In this document: positions 1-9,348 of the stretch, one piece after another
Layout of the letters: each line of letters opens with the position of its first letter
Position numbering within the stretch: position 1 is the stretch's first letter
NCBI RefSeq assembly: GCF_014196305.1
Contig: NZ_JACIDJ010000001.1
Span: 62,001 to 126,000, forward strand
DNA: 64,000 nt
Direction of reading: 5' to 3'
Origin: Roseococcus suduntuyensis
GTDB taxonomy: Bacteria; Pseudomonadota; Alphaproteobacteria; Acetobacterales; Acetobacteraceae
Notes under the pieces: generated by a model
The model's database searches: none
The model's input: only the letters and a program-made list of their open reading frames with translations
What the model was told of the DNA's origin: nothing
Program-made: the position numbers and the translations under genes

Positions 1-1
1 C

Positions 2-511
2 TGCCCCGACCCGCTCGCCGCGCTGCTGGATGACAGCAAGCGCCTGACGCCCGCGGCGCGCGCGGTGGCCGCCGCCGCCATCCGGCAGGCGGCGCGCGAC
101 GGGCTTCTCGTCTTCGCCCTCGGCGCGGCCTCGGCGCGCGAGATCGGCACGCACAACATCCTGGCCGCCACCCACATCGCCATGTGCCGCGCGGTGATGC
201 GGCTCACCATCCGGCCCGATGTGGTGCTGGTGGATGGCAACCGCGCGCCCACCCTGCCCTGCCCCGTGCGCTGCGTGGTGGGGGGCGATGGGCTGTCGCT
301 GTCCATCGCGGCGGCCTCCATCCTGGCCAAGACGGTGCGCGACGGGGGCATGGCCAAGCTGGCCCGCGCCTGGCCGCAATATGGCTTCGCCCGGCACCAG
401 GGCTATGGCACCGCCCAGCACCGCGCCGCCATCGAACGGCACGGCCCCTGCCCGCACCACCGCCGCGGTTTCGCGCCCATCGAGGCCGCGTTGGAGCTTC
501 AGCGCGGTTGA
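2..511 (+). CDS. rnhB: Ribonuclease HII, 5' end outside window
   Basis: Cleaves the RNA strand of RNA-DNA hybrids, including single misincorporated ribonucleotides, in the cytoplasm. The visible 169 residues begin inside the gene (frame open from base 2) and include the family signature DDSKRL near the left edge, VLVDGNRAP, and the [12 protein letters not shown] segment typical of RNase HII, ending in the short basic tail normal for the family. Only the first few dozen residues, with the DE-G catalytic motif, are missing because of the window edge. It lies 53 bp upstream of the ccrM-type methyltransferase on the same strand, a pairing I recall as common in alphaproteobacteria. Identification is confident; the true start cannot be seen. 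Confidence 0.93.
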   Translation, partial: CPDPLAALLDDSKRLTPAARAVAAAAIRQAARDGLLVFALGAASAREIGTHNILAATHIAMCRAVMRLTIRPDVVLVDGNRAPTLPCPVRCVVGGDGLSLSIAAASILAKTVRDGGMAKLARAWPQYGFARHQGYGTAQHRAAIERHGPCPHHRRGFAPIEAALELQRG

Positions 512-517
512 CGGGGT

Positions 518-1650
<1,133 letters not shown>

Positions 1651-1796
1651 AGGGCTCTCAATCTCAAGTTCCTGCAGTATATTATGCGGCTTTTTCGTCC
1701 GAAATTGTCATGTGGATAACCCGCTGACCACCTTGAATCCGCTCTACGCCAGGGCTACCCCCCGGCCCGCACACCTCAACTTCAAGGTTCCTCGGA

Positions 1797-1928
1797 ATGG
1801 CGGAAAAGCGGGCGGCCCGGCGTGGCGATGCCTTCCTCATCCTGCTGCGCTTCGCGCTTCTGCTGGTCCTCGCCGCCTTCCTGGCGGTGATGGCGCGGAC
1901 CATCTGGAACCTCTTCACCGGCGGCTGA
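1797..1928 (+). CDS. Small single-span membrane protein, 43 residues
   Basis: A 43-codon reading frame with a basic N terminus (MAEKRAARRGD), one hydrophobic helix (about residues 12-33, rich in Leu, Phe and Ala) and a short tail ending WNLFTGG. This is a well-formed positive-inside small membrane protein. It ends 31 bp before the opgH-like gene on the same strand, so the two may be co-transcribed. A weak AAGG stands about ten bases before the ATG. The 146-bp region upstream (1651-1796) is AT-richer than its surroundings and probably holds the promoter. I do not recognise a family. Rhodobacter opg operons carry an extra gene (opgI) near opgH, but I cannot judge homology. Confidence 0.5.
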   Translation: MAEKRAARRGDAFLILLRFALLLVLAAFLAVMARTIWNLFTGG

Positions 1929-1959
1929 GCTTTCGGCAAACGCCGCGCGCCATGGCAGT

Positions 1960-3642
1960 ATGGGGCGCATGACCCTGCGGCGCCTCGCCTTCCTCGCCCT
2001 GTGCGGGCTGATCGCCCTCTCGGCCCTGCTGCTCGCGGGGCGCGCGGTGGCGGGGGATGGGCTTACCGTGCTCGACCTCGCCTGGCTGCTGGTGCTGGCC
2101 GGCCTCACGCCCTGGGCCGCGCTCTCCTGCGGGAATGGGCTGGTGGGGCTGGCCATCCTGCTCTTCACGCCGCGCCCGGCCGCGCATGTGGTGCCGGCCC
2201 TGCGCGACCCCGAGGGGCCGCCGCGCACGCGCACCGTGATCGGTGTCTGTGTCCGCAACGAGGACATGTCGGGCGTCATCCCGCCGCTGGAGAGCCTGCT
2301 GGACGGGCTGCCGGCGCCGCATTTCGACCTTTGGTTCCTCTCCGACAGCACCGCGGGCCCGCATGCCGAGGCCGAGGCCGCCGCCATCGCGGCCCTACGC
2401 GCCCGCCGCCCCGCCGATGCCGCCCGCATCCATCTGCGTCGCCGCGCCGTGAACACCGGCTTCAAGGCCGGCAATGTCATGGAATTCCTGGAGGCGGAGG
2501 GGCGGGACTACGACCACCTGCTCTGCCTCGACGCCGATTCGGAAATGTCGCCGGCCGCAGTTCGCACCCTGGTCGCCACCATGGAGGCGGCGCCGCGCAT
2601 CGCCATCCTCCAGCAATTGATCGTGGGGCGGCCGGTCACCGCGGCCTTCCCGCGCCTCTTCCAGTTCGGCATGCGGGCGGGCATGCGCGCCTGGTCCAGC
2701 GGCCAGGGCTGGTGGCAGGCCGAGAAGGGCCCCTATTGGGGCCACAACGCGCTGATCCGGGTGGCCCCCTTCCGCGAACATGGGCGGCTGGAGGCCCTGC
2801 CCGATGGCCGCGCCATCCTGAGCCACGACCAGGTGGAGGCGGTGCGCCTGCACGAGGCCGGCTGGGAGGTCTGGTGCGTGCCGGAGGAGGCGGGCAGCCT
2901 GGAGGGCAACCCGCCCGCCCTGCCCGAATTCCTGGCGCGCGACCTGCGCTGGGCCGAGGGCAACATGCAATACTGGTCGCTGCTGGGCGCGCCGGGGCTG
3001 ACGCTGATGGCGCGGTGGCAATTGCTCCAGGCGGTGCTGCTGTTCCTCTGCGCGCCGCTCTGGGTGCTGGCCTTCGCGCTGGCCGCGCTGATCGCCGCAA
3101 CCGGCGGCTTCGACGCCGCGCCGGCCGGGCTGCTGGCCGGGGTGTTTCTCACCTTCTGGGCGTTGCCGGCGGCCTCCAAGCTGGCGGGCTATGTGCAGGT
3201 GCTGGCCCAGGGGCGGCTGGCCGCGACCTATGGCGGGCGGGGGCGGTTCCTGCGGGGCGCCCTGGCCGAGTTGCTCTTCGCGCTGCTGCTGGCCCCCATC
3301 CGCGCCGTCCACCAGACGGGTTTCCTGCTCGCCCTGCCCTTCGGGCTGCGCATGGGCTGGAAGCCGCAGAACCGCGCCGACCGTGGCGTGTCCTGGGGGG
3401 ATGCGGCGCGGCTGCTCTGGCCGCACACGCTGCTGGGGGTGGTGGCGCTGCCTGCGGTGGCGGCGACCGCGCCCTGGGCGCTGTGGTTTGCCCTGCCCTG
3501 GGTGGGGGGGCTGGTGCTGGCCATCCCCTTCTGCGTGGTGACCACGGCGCCCGGGGCCGGGCGCTGGCTCAAGGCGCGCGGGATCGCCGCGACGCCCGAG
3601 GAGGTTCAGGCCAAAAGCCGCTCGGGGTCCAGGCTGGCATAG
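1960..3642 (+). CDS. opgH: OpgH/MdoH-like periplasmic glucan glucosyltransferase
   Basis: Inner-membrane GT2 enzyme that in this family polymerises UDP-glucose into the osmoregulated periplasmic glucan backbone and exports it. Two hydrophobic helices (about residues 4-30 and 40-70) precede a cytoplasmic GT domain with VCVRNED near residue 95, the acidic motif CLDADSEM near 190, SHDQVEA, and RDLRWAEGNMQYW, equivalent to the Q/RxxRW acceptor motif. Several helices follow. At 560 residues it is shorter than E. coli OpgH (about 850), as in other alphaproteobacteria. ATG codons at 1960 and 1969 are both possible. No opgG is present in the window, so the periplasmic partner is unlinked. Its 3' end overlaps the convergent FkbM gene by 37 bp. 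Confidence 0.85.
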   Translation: MGRMTLRRLAFLALCGLIALSALLLAGRAVAGDGLTVLDLAWLLVLAGLTPWAALSCGNGLVGLAILLFTPRPAAHVVPALRDPEGPPRTRTVIGVCVRNEDMSGVIPPLESLLDGLPAPHFDLWFLSDSTAGPHAEAEAAAIAALRARRPADAARIHLRRRAVNTGFKAGNVMEFLEAEGRDYDHLLCLDADSEMSPAAVRTLVATMEAAPRIAILQQLIVGRPVTAAFPRLFQFGMRAGMRAWSSGQGWWQAEKGPYWGHNALIRVAPFREHGRLEALPDGRAILSHDQVEAVRLHEAGWEVWCVPEEAGSLEGNPPALPEFLARDLRWAEGNMQYWSLLGAPGLTLMARWQLLQAVLLFLCAPLWVLAFALAALIAATGGFDAAPAGLLAGVFLTFWALPAASKLAGYVQVLAQGRLAATYGGRGRFLRGALAELLFALLLAPIRAVHQTGFLLALPFGLRMGWKPQNRADRGVSWGDAARLLWPHTLLGVVALPAVAATAPWALWFALPWVGGLVLAIPFCVVTTAPGAGRWLKARGIAATPEEVQAKSRSGSRLA

Positions 3643-4355
3643 ACATCGCCGCTGTTGGCCTCGGGCGGCAGGGCGGTCAGCCACGCGGCCATCTCCGTGG
3701 CGTTCACGGCGGCCGGGAAGGCCCATGCCATGCTCTCGCCCAGGCAGGCGTTGAAATGGGCGAAGCCCAGTGCCACCAGCCGCGCCAGCGCCGCATGGGC
3801 CACCTCGCGCTGGATGGTGGTGAACTCGAAGGAGAGCGCGGGCGGGGGCGCGGAGAGACCCGCCAGCACCTCGGCCTCCCACCCCTCCACGTCAATCTTG
3901 ATGAAGGCGGGGGCGCCATGGCGGGCCACGAGGGCATCCAGCGTGGTGCGCGGCAGGGTCAGGGTGGCGTCCCATTCCTGCCCCTCCCAGCCCGGAGCCC
4001 CGGCGGCGGCGGCGATGAAGGCCTCGCTGGCGGTGGCGACGGTGGGGTTGGCGCGGTTCAACCGCAGCACGGCCTCGCCGGGGGTGGCGCCGAGCAGCAG
4101 CTCCTCCAGCGCGAAGCCGGGCGCGCGGTGGAACAGCAGGCGCAGCGTGCGCGCGAGGCGCGGCTGGGGTTCGACGGCCACCACCCGGGCGCCAACACGC
4201 AAAAAGCTCGCCGCGCGGTCACCCACATGGCAGCCCACGTCGAAGGCCAGGTCCCCGAAGGACAAGAACCGCCGATGGAAGGCGTCCAGCCCCGGCCGCC
4301 GCGCCTTGTCGTGATACAGCCGCAGCGACCGCCCGATGGCGGCGGCGGGGATCAC
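3606..4355 (-). CDS. FkbM family methyltransferase
   Basis: AdoMet-dependent methyltransferase of the FkbM type, a family that methylates hydroxyls of sugars, lipids or polyketides; the substrate here is unknown. AdoMet-binding signatures are FDVGCHVGDRAASF near residue 35 and VVAVEPQPRLARTL near 58; IKIDVEGWEAEVL near 150 is the family's hallmark DVEG block. The start is taken as GTG at 4355, overlapping the TGA of the upstream VOC gene (GTGA), giving 249 residues; the longer open frame upstream is antiparallel shadow. Third gene of a GST-VOC-FkbM operon in which all junctions overlap, implying translational coupling. Ends convergently inside opgH. Confidence 0.8.
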   Translation of the reverse strand: MIPAAAIGRSLRLYHDKARRPGLDAFHRRFLSFGDLAFDVGCHVGDRAASFLRVGARVVAVEPQPRLARTLRLLFHRAPGFALEELLLGATPGEAVLRLNRANPTVATASEAFIAAAAGAPGWEGQEWDATLTLPRTTLDALVARHGAPAFIKIDVEGWEAEVLAGLSAPPPALSFEFTTIQREVAHAALARLVALGFAHFNACLGESMAWAFPAAVNATEMAAWLTALPPEANSGDVYASLDPERLLA

Positions 4356-5245
4356 GGGGCGAAGACCAGCGCCGCACCTGCCGCCAGGGCGGGCGGCACC
4401 ATCAGGCGCCCGCCCGGCAGTTCCACCGCCTTGCCCGCCAGCAGGCGCGACACGGCGGCATTGCCATCGCTGGTGCGGACCACGAAGCCGGCCAGGAACG
4501 GCAGGGACGGAATTTCCACGCCCGGCAGCACGGCGGGCAAAGCCTCGGGCGGCAGCAGGCTCACGCGGGTTTCCATGGCGGGCGCATCCGGCCCGGCCAC
4601 GCCCGCCCCGCCGGGGAAGCGCAGCACGAAGCCGCCCGCCGCACCCGGCTCCAGCGGCAACCCGGTCAGGCGCGACAGGCGTGCGCCGCTTTCCGCCGGG
4701 TTGGGGCTGACGAGGATGAGCTCCTCCAGCAGATCCGCCTTGTTGGCGTGGTCCAGCAGATGCGGCTGCCACATCAGCTCCGGCGTGTGGTGCTGGATGA
4801 GTTGCAGCCGCCCCTCCGGCGCATCGGGCCAGGGCAGGCGCGAGAAGCGGGCGCGCGGGCCGTCGGGCTTGTCCACCGGGCGTTCCAGATGCGCGATGCC
4901 GGGGATGTCCACGCCGCCCCGCCGCAGCCGGGCCAGGTTCGCCTCGGCATCGTCCATGGCCATGGCCAGGATGTGCAGCCCGCCATAGCGGCCCACGAAC
5001 TCCGAAAGGCGGTTGTCCCAGCGCCCCGGCTCCACGATGGCCAGCAGCTCGATATAGCCGTGGCGCAGGAAGGCGCAGCGGTTGCCGGTGGCCATGCGCT
5101 CGGTGGGCGCGTCGGGCGTGCGCTTGCCCGATTGCTGCGCGATGGGCGAGAGGGTGAAGCCCAGCGCCTCATAGGCCGCCGTCATCGGCCCCAGTTCGAA
5201 ATTGCAGACGCCCACGTGATCCAGGGCCAGGGCTGTATCGGTCAT
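4352..5245 (-). CDS. VOC (glyoxalase-like) family protein
   Basis: A 297-residue protein of the vicinal-oxygen-chelate superfamily, with two beta-alpha-beta-beta-beta modules: residues 1-130 start with TALALDHVGVCNFELG and contain the later glutamate in YIELLAIVEPG; a second module begins near residue 160 (HANKADLLEELILVSPN). Resembles the glyoxalase-like-domain proteins that bind small lipid or aromatic substrates rather than glyoxalase I itself. The start overlaps the stop of the GST gene (ATGA) and its own stop overlaps the FkbM start. Co-occurrence with a glutathione transferase suggests detoxification or tailoring of an electrophilic compound, which is inference only. Confidence 0.75.
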   Translation of the reverse strand: MTDTALALDHVGVCNFELGPMTAAYEALGFTLSPIAQQSGKRTPDAPTERMATGNRCAFLRHGYIELLAIVEPGRWDNRLSEFVGRYGGLHILAMAMDDAEANLARLRRGGVDIPGIAHLERPVDKPDGPRARFSRLPWPDAPEGRLQLIQHHTPELMWQPHLLDHANKADLLEELILVSPNPAESGARLSRLTGLPLEPGAAGGFVLRFPGGAGVAGPDAPAMETRVSLLPPEALPAVLPGVEIPSLPFLAGFVVRTSDGNAAVSRLLAGKAVELPGGRLMVPPALAAGAALVFAP

Positions 5246-5895
5246 GCCGGGTTCTCATACTTGTCGAGGAGCCATTCGGCCGGTTCGGCGCGGGCCAGGT
5301 CATACCATTCCGCCACCAGCGGGTGGGCGCGCACGGCCTCCACATAGGCCATGCTGGTGGCCTTGAGCTGCGGCTGCCAGGTGAGGAAGCGCGCCACCAC
5401 CGGCGCGTAGAAGGCGTCCGCCAGGGTGAAGTTCGCGCCGAACAGGTAGGGCCCGCCATGCGCCTCCAGGCATTCCGCCCAGAGGGTTTCCACGCGCGCG
5501 ATATCGGCCAGCGCGCCCGGCGTGCGGCCCCGCCCCGCGAAGTCGCGGCCCAGGTTCATCGGCATGGCCACGCGCAGTTCGCGGAAGCCCGAATGCATCT
5601 CGGCCGTCACGCTGCGGGCATGGGCGCGCACCATGCGGTCGGCGGGCCAGAGGCCGGGGGTGAGCTCGGCGCAATATTCCCCGATGGCCAGGCTGTCCCA
5701 GATGCGGGCGCCCCCATGCTCCAGGCAGGGCACCATGCCGGTGGGCGAGGCGCCCTTGATGGCGGCGGTGGATTGCGGGGCGAGGGCGATCACCACCTCC
5801 TCCACATCCAGCCGCGCGAGGCGCACGGCCAGCCAGCCGCGCAGCGACCAGGAGGAATAGCGGCGTGTGCCAATGAAGAGGCGACCTTCGGGCAT
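5242..5895 (-). CDS. Glutathione S-transferase family protein
   Basis: A 217-residue cytosolic GST-fold protein. Residues 1-80 form the thioredoxin-like domain (LFIGTRRYSSWSLRGWLAVR; the SS near residue 14 is the likely glutathione-activating position; SPTGMVPCLEH carries the cis-Pro; DSLAIGEYCAE binds glutathione). The rest is the helical domain with the N-capping motif FTLADAFYAPVV. Start chosen at 5895, where GGAAAGG stands nine bases upstream; the longer frame runs into the repeat region. First gene of the reverse operon with VOC and FkbM genes, joined by ATGA overlap. Confidence 0.85.
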   Translation of the reverse strand: MPEGRLFIGTRRYSSWSLRGWLAVRLARLDVEEVVIALAPQSTAAIKGASPTGMVPCLEHGGARIWDSLAIGEYCAELTPGLWPADRMVRAHARSVTAEMHSGFRELRVAMPMNLGRDFAGRGRTPGALADIARVETLWAECLEAHGGPYLFGANFTLADAFYAPVVARFLTWQPQLKATSMAYVEAVRAHPLVAEWYDLARAEPAEWLLDKYENPA

Positions 5896-5950
5896 GGGGC
5901 GTTCCTTTCCGCCGGGCTTTCTCGCATGGCGGGGCGAGGGAGGAAACCTC

Positions 5951-6059
5951 GCGCGTGATCGCCGTAGGGCGGCACGCCCGGAGGCGTGAATCACGCGCGC
6001 CCAAGCATGATCGCCGTAGGGCGGCATGCCCGGAGGCGTGAATCACGCGCGCCCAAGAT
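5951..6059. repeat. Two tandem 52-bp palindrome-containing repeat units
   Basis: Bases 5956-6007 and 6008-6059 are tandem 52-bp copies differing at about three positions. The first copy plus preceding bases forms a hairpin: gcgcgtga (5951-5958) pairs with tcacgcgc (5991-5998), with an inner gggc/gccc stem. It sits in the gap between two divergent genes (GST and the EnvC-like gene), so both promoters are in or next to it. REP/BIME-like element by appearance. Confidence 0.75.
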
Positions 6060-6098
6060 TCTGGCGCCGGCGCCCGGTCTGTGGTCTGGTCCGCCCCC

Positions 6099-7265
6099 AT
6101 GATGCGGGGATGGTTTCTGGGGGCGGCGATCTGGCTGGCGGCAGGTGGTGGCGTGGCGGCGCAAAGTGCCGCCGAGGCGCAGCGCCAGGCCGCCGAGGCC
6201 CGCCGCGCGGCCGAAGCCGCCGAGGAACGCCGCGCCGAGGCCGAGGCGGAGGCCGAACGCCTGGCCACCGAGCGCGTGGCCGGCGCCGCCCGGGCCCAGG
6301 ACGCCGAACGCGCCCTGCTGGACGCCACCGAGCGCGCGGAAGCCTTGGCCACCGCCGAGGCCGCGGCACGGGCGGAGGTGGCGGAACTCTCGGCCCGCAT
6401 CGCCCCCCTGCTGCCCGTGCTGATGCGCGTGGCGCGCGAACCCGCCCCCCTGCTGCTCGCCGCGCCCGTGCCGCCGGAGGAGGTCACGCTGGGCCTCGCC
6501 GCCATGCGCGGCATGGTGCGGGAGGCGCAGCTTCTCGCCGCCCGGCTGCGCGACGCCGCCACCCGCGCGCGGGAGGAGGCGGAGGCGCTGGACGCCGCCC
6601 GAGCCCGCCTCGCCGCCACCGAGGCCGCGGCGCGCGAGGCCGCCGCCGCGCTGGATGCCCAATTCGCCGACGCGCAGCGCAACCTGACCGTCCAGACACG
6701 CGCCGAGCGCCGCGCCGTCGAACAGGCCGAAGCCGCCATTGCCCGCGCCACCTCGCTCGCCGAGGCGCTGGCGCGGGTCGAAGCGGCCCAGGCGCGGGCA
6801 GAGGCGGCGCGCGCCCGGGCGGAAGCGCGTGCGGCCGCCGCCGCGGCCCGCCGCGCCCGGCCGGCGCCCGCGCCCAGCGCCCCGCCCGCCGACCCGACGC
6901 CCCCCGGCAGCATCGCCCCGGTGGCCGGGCGGCTGGTGCGCGGCTTCGGCTCGCCCGGTGAGGGCGGGCCGGCGCGGGGCCTCACCTTCTCCGCCGCGCC
7001 AGGCGCCCGTGTCGTGACGCCCTGCGCCGGCTCCATCGCCTTCGCCGCGCCCTTCCGCAGCTATGGGCAGCTCGTCATCGTCGAGTGCGGGGCGGGGCAG
7101 CATCTGGTGCTGGGGGGCATGGCGCGGCTGGACGTGCGGGCCGGGCAGCGCCTGCGCGCGGGCGAGCCGGTGGGGGTGCTGGCGCCCTCGGGCAGCCCCA
7201 CCCTCTATGTGGAATTGCGCCGGCGTGGCGAGGCGGTGGACCCCCGGCCGCTGCTGCGGATTTGA
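6099..7265 (+). CDS. EnvC-like murein hydrolase activator (degenerate LytM)
   Basis: Periplasmic coiled-coil protein that in the EnvC/NlpD class activates amidases at the septum. A signal peptide (residues 1-21, MMRGWFLGAAIWLAAGGGVA) is followed by a long Ala/Glu/Arg coiled coil (about 22-260), an Ala-Pro linker, and a C-terminal M23/LytM domain (about 270-388: GARVVTPCAGSIAFAAPF, YGQLVIVECG, LYVELRRRGEAVDP). The zinc ligands of active M23 peptidases are absent: HLHFELR is replaced by TLYVELR and the first HxxxD is missing, so it should be an activator rather than an enzyme. ATG at 6099 or 6102; the upstream ATG at 6081 would put extra residues before the signal peptide. The next gene starts 49 bp downstream. 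Confidence 0.8.
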   Translation: MMRGWFLGAAIWLAAGGGVAAQSAAEAQRQAAEARRAAEAAEERRAEAEAEAERLATERVAGAARAQDAERALLDATERAEALATAEAAARAEVAELSARIAPLLPVLMRVAREPAPLLLAAPVPPEEVTLGLAAMRGMVREAQLLAARLRDAATRAREEAEALDAARARLAATEAAAREAAAALDAQFADAQRNLTVQTRAERRAVEQAEAAIARATSLAEALARVEAAQARAEAARARAEARAAAAAARRARPAPAPSAPPADPTPPGSIAPVAGRLVRGFGSPGEGGPARGLTFSAAPGARVVTPCAGSIAFAAPFRSYGQLVIVECGAGQHLVLGGMARLDVRAGQRLRAGEPVGVLAPSGSPTLYVELRRRGEAVDPRPLLRI

Positions 7266-7313
7266 CCCGGCGCCGTTCCGGGTTAATTCGGGGCAAGGAT
7301 AAAGGAGACGACC

Positions 7314-7781
7314 ATGCCCCAGCCCGCCCACCCCGCCGCCGTGAACGGCCTCACCCTCGCCCAGGCCGAGACCATCGCCGATGCCGCGCTCGCCAAGGGC
7401 CGCGAACTGGGGCTGCTGCCGCTCTGCGTGGTGGTGCTCGATGCGGGCGGCCATGTGAAGGTGACGAAGCGCGAGGATGGCGCGAGCCTGCTGCGCCCCG
7501 AGATCGCCACCGGCAAGGCTTATGGCGCGCTGGCCATGGGCTTCGGCACGCGGGAGCTGGCGCGGCGCGCCCAGTCCATGCCGGGCTTCACCAACGCGCT
7601 CTCCGACCTGACGGGCGGCAAGGCCGTGCCGGCCCAGGGCGGCGTGCTGGTGCGCGACGCGGCCCACAACCTGCTGGGCGCGGTCGGCATCTCGGGCGAT
7701 GTCTCGGCCAAGGACGAGGAAGCCTGCATCGCCGGCATCGAGGCGGCCGGCCTGGCGCCGGACACGGGTGATCCGGCCTGA
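7314..7781 (+). CDS. GlcG/HbpS family haem-binding-like protein
   Basis: A 155-residue single-domain protein of the GlcG/HbpS (DUF336) family, which binds haem or small ligands and often accompanies oxidative catabolism. Family blocks visible: LAQAETIADAALAKGRELGL at the start, VVVLDAGGHVKVTKREDGA in the middle, TGKAYGALAMGF, and GAVGISGDVSAKDEEACIAGI near the end. A strong ribosome site (aaggagacg) precedes the ATG. No signal peptide is seen, so it is probably cytoplasmic. Its role next to an aminotransferase is unknown. Confidence 0.85.
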   Translation: MPQPAHPAAVNGLTLAQAETIADAALAKGRELGLLPLCVVVLDAGGHVKVTKREDGASLLRPEIATGKAYGALAMGFGTRELARRAQSMPGFTNALSDLTGGKAVPAQGGVLVRDAAHNLLGAVGISGDVSAKDEEACIAGIEAAGLAPDTGDPA

Positions 7782-7866
7782 TCGGGGCCAAACGGATCAG
7801 GGACTGACAGCGGCGCGCGGATGGGCCTAGGCTTCCCTCTCCGGACCGGGAGAGGGAGCCCCCATC

Positions 7867-9255
7867 ATGCGCGCCAACAACCTGCACATGGCGGACATCG
7901 CCCATATGGTGCACCAGCAGACCGACCTCGACGCCCATGGGCGCGAGGGGGCGGTGCTGATCGCCAAGGGCGACGGCGTGCATGTGGTGGACAGCGAGGG
8001 CCGCCGCTACATCGAGGCGATGGCGGGCCTCTGGTGCGCCTCACTCGGCTTCTCCGAGAAGCGGCTGGCGGATGCGGCCTACAAGCAGCTCCTGGAACTG
8101 CCCTACTACCACACCTTCTTTCAGAAGGGGCATGAGCCCTCGGTGCGGCTGGCCGAGAAGCTGGTGGAGATGGCGCCGGGCGACCTCAGCCACGTCATGT
8201 TCCAGTGCTCGGGCAGCGAGGCCAATGACGCGGCCATCAAGGTCATCTGGTACTACAACAACCTGCGCGGCAAGCCGGCCAAGAAGAAGCTGATCGGGCG
8301 CATCCGCGGCTATCACGGTAACACGGTCGCCACGGCGTCGCTGTCCGGGCAGCCGCACATGCAGGCGGATTTCGACCTGCCCTATGGCGACCGTTTCCTG
8401 CACATCTCCAACCCGCACTACTACCGCTTCCACGAGGCGGGCGAGACGGAGCGGGACTTCTCCGCCCGGATGGCCGCCGAACTGGAGGCGCTCATCGAGC
8501 GCGAGGGCGCCGACACCATCGCCGCCTTCTTCGCCGAGCCGGTGCAGGGCGGTGGCGGCGCCATCACCCCGCCCGAGGGGTATTTCGACCTGATCCAGCC
8601 CATCCTGAAGAAGCACGACATCCTCTTCGTGGCCGATGAGGTGATCTGCGGCTTCGGGCGCACCGGAAACCTCTGGGGCAGCGAGACCTATGGCATCACG
8701 CCTGACATCCTGACCTGCGCGAAGCAGCTCACGGCCGCCTACCAGCCGCTGTCCGCCACGCTGATCAGCCGGCCCATCCAAGAGGCGCTGGTCGCGGGGT
8801 CGAAGAAGCATGGCAGCTTCGGCCATGGCTTCACCTATGGCGGGCACCCGGTGGCCTGCGCGGTGGGGCTGGAGACGCTGGCCATCTATGAGGAGCGCGA
8901 CATGGTGGGCCATGTCCGCGCCGTGGCGCCGGCCTTCCTCAACGGACTCGGTGCCTTCCGCGACCACCCGCTGGTGGGCGATGTGCGCGGCGTGGGCCTC
9001 ATCGCGGGCGTGGAACTCATGGCCGACAAGGCGAGCCGCACGCCCTTCGCCCCCTCCCGCAAGGTCGGCGTGCTGGTGCAGAACAAGTGCCACGAGGCCG
9101 GGCTCATCGTCCGCGCCATCGGCGACCGCATCGCCTTCACACCGCCCCTCATCATCACCGAGGCCGAGATCCAGGACATGTGCCACCGCTTCCGGGAGGG
9201 CCTCGACGCCGCCTGGGCCGAACTGGGCCCGGAGGCCAGGGCCGCCGCGGAGTAA
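7867..9255 (+). CDS. Class III omega-aminotransferase
   Basis: PLP-dependent transaminase of class III, 462 residues, the size of beta-alanine/pyruvate or putrescine-type omega-transaminases. Seen: CSGSEANDAAIK near residue 120 (PLP phosphate region), RGYHGNT near 150, FFAEPVQGGGGAITPP near 225, the PLP-ring aspartate in FVADEVICGFGRTG near 260, and the Schiff-base lysine in TCAKQLTAAY near 286. The substrate amine cannot be told from sequence. Start at 7867 behind gggagaggga; a second ATG lies seven codons in. It stands alone between the HbpS-like gene and the sensor kinase. Confidence 0.88.
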   Translation: MRANNLHMADIAHMVHQQTDLDAHGREGAVLIAKGDGVHVVDSEGRRYIEAMAGLWCASLGFSEKRLADAAYKQLLELPYYHTFFQKGHEPSVRLAEKLVEMAPGDLSHVMFQCSGSEANDAAIKVIWYYNNLRGKPAKKKLIGRIRGYHGNTVATASLSGQPHMQADFDLPYGDRFLHISNPHYYRFHEAGETERDFSARMAAELEALIEREGADTIAAFFAEPVQGGGGAITPPEGYFDLIQPILKKHDILFVADEVICGFGRTGNLWGSETYGITPDILTCAKQLTAAYQPLSATLISRPIQEALVAGSKKHGSFGHGFTYGGHPVACAVGLETLAIYEERDMVGHVRAVAPAFLNGLGAFRDHPLVGDVRGVGLIAGVELMADKASRTPFAPSRKVGVLVQNKCHEAGLIVRAIGDRIAFTPPLIITEAEIQDMCHRFREGLDAAWAELGPEARAAAE

Positions 9256-9348
9256 GTAAACCAGAAGTTACAAGCCTTTGGCGCAGGGCAGCCCCGCGTG
9301 TTCAGGAATGCCTCGCAAACCGGGACGAATGCCGCTAATCTAGGCGTC

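Noticed and set aside
2001..4988. 995-codon plus-strand frame across opgH, FkbM and VOC
   Set aside because: Alternative-frame shadow of opgH continuing antisense to the FkbM and VOC genes, Gly/Arg/Ala-rich, no ribosome site.
5951..6059. Possible CRISPR array (tandem 52-bp units)
   Set aside because: Only two units, no spacers of constant length, no cas genes; it is a tandem hairpin repeat.
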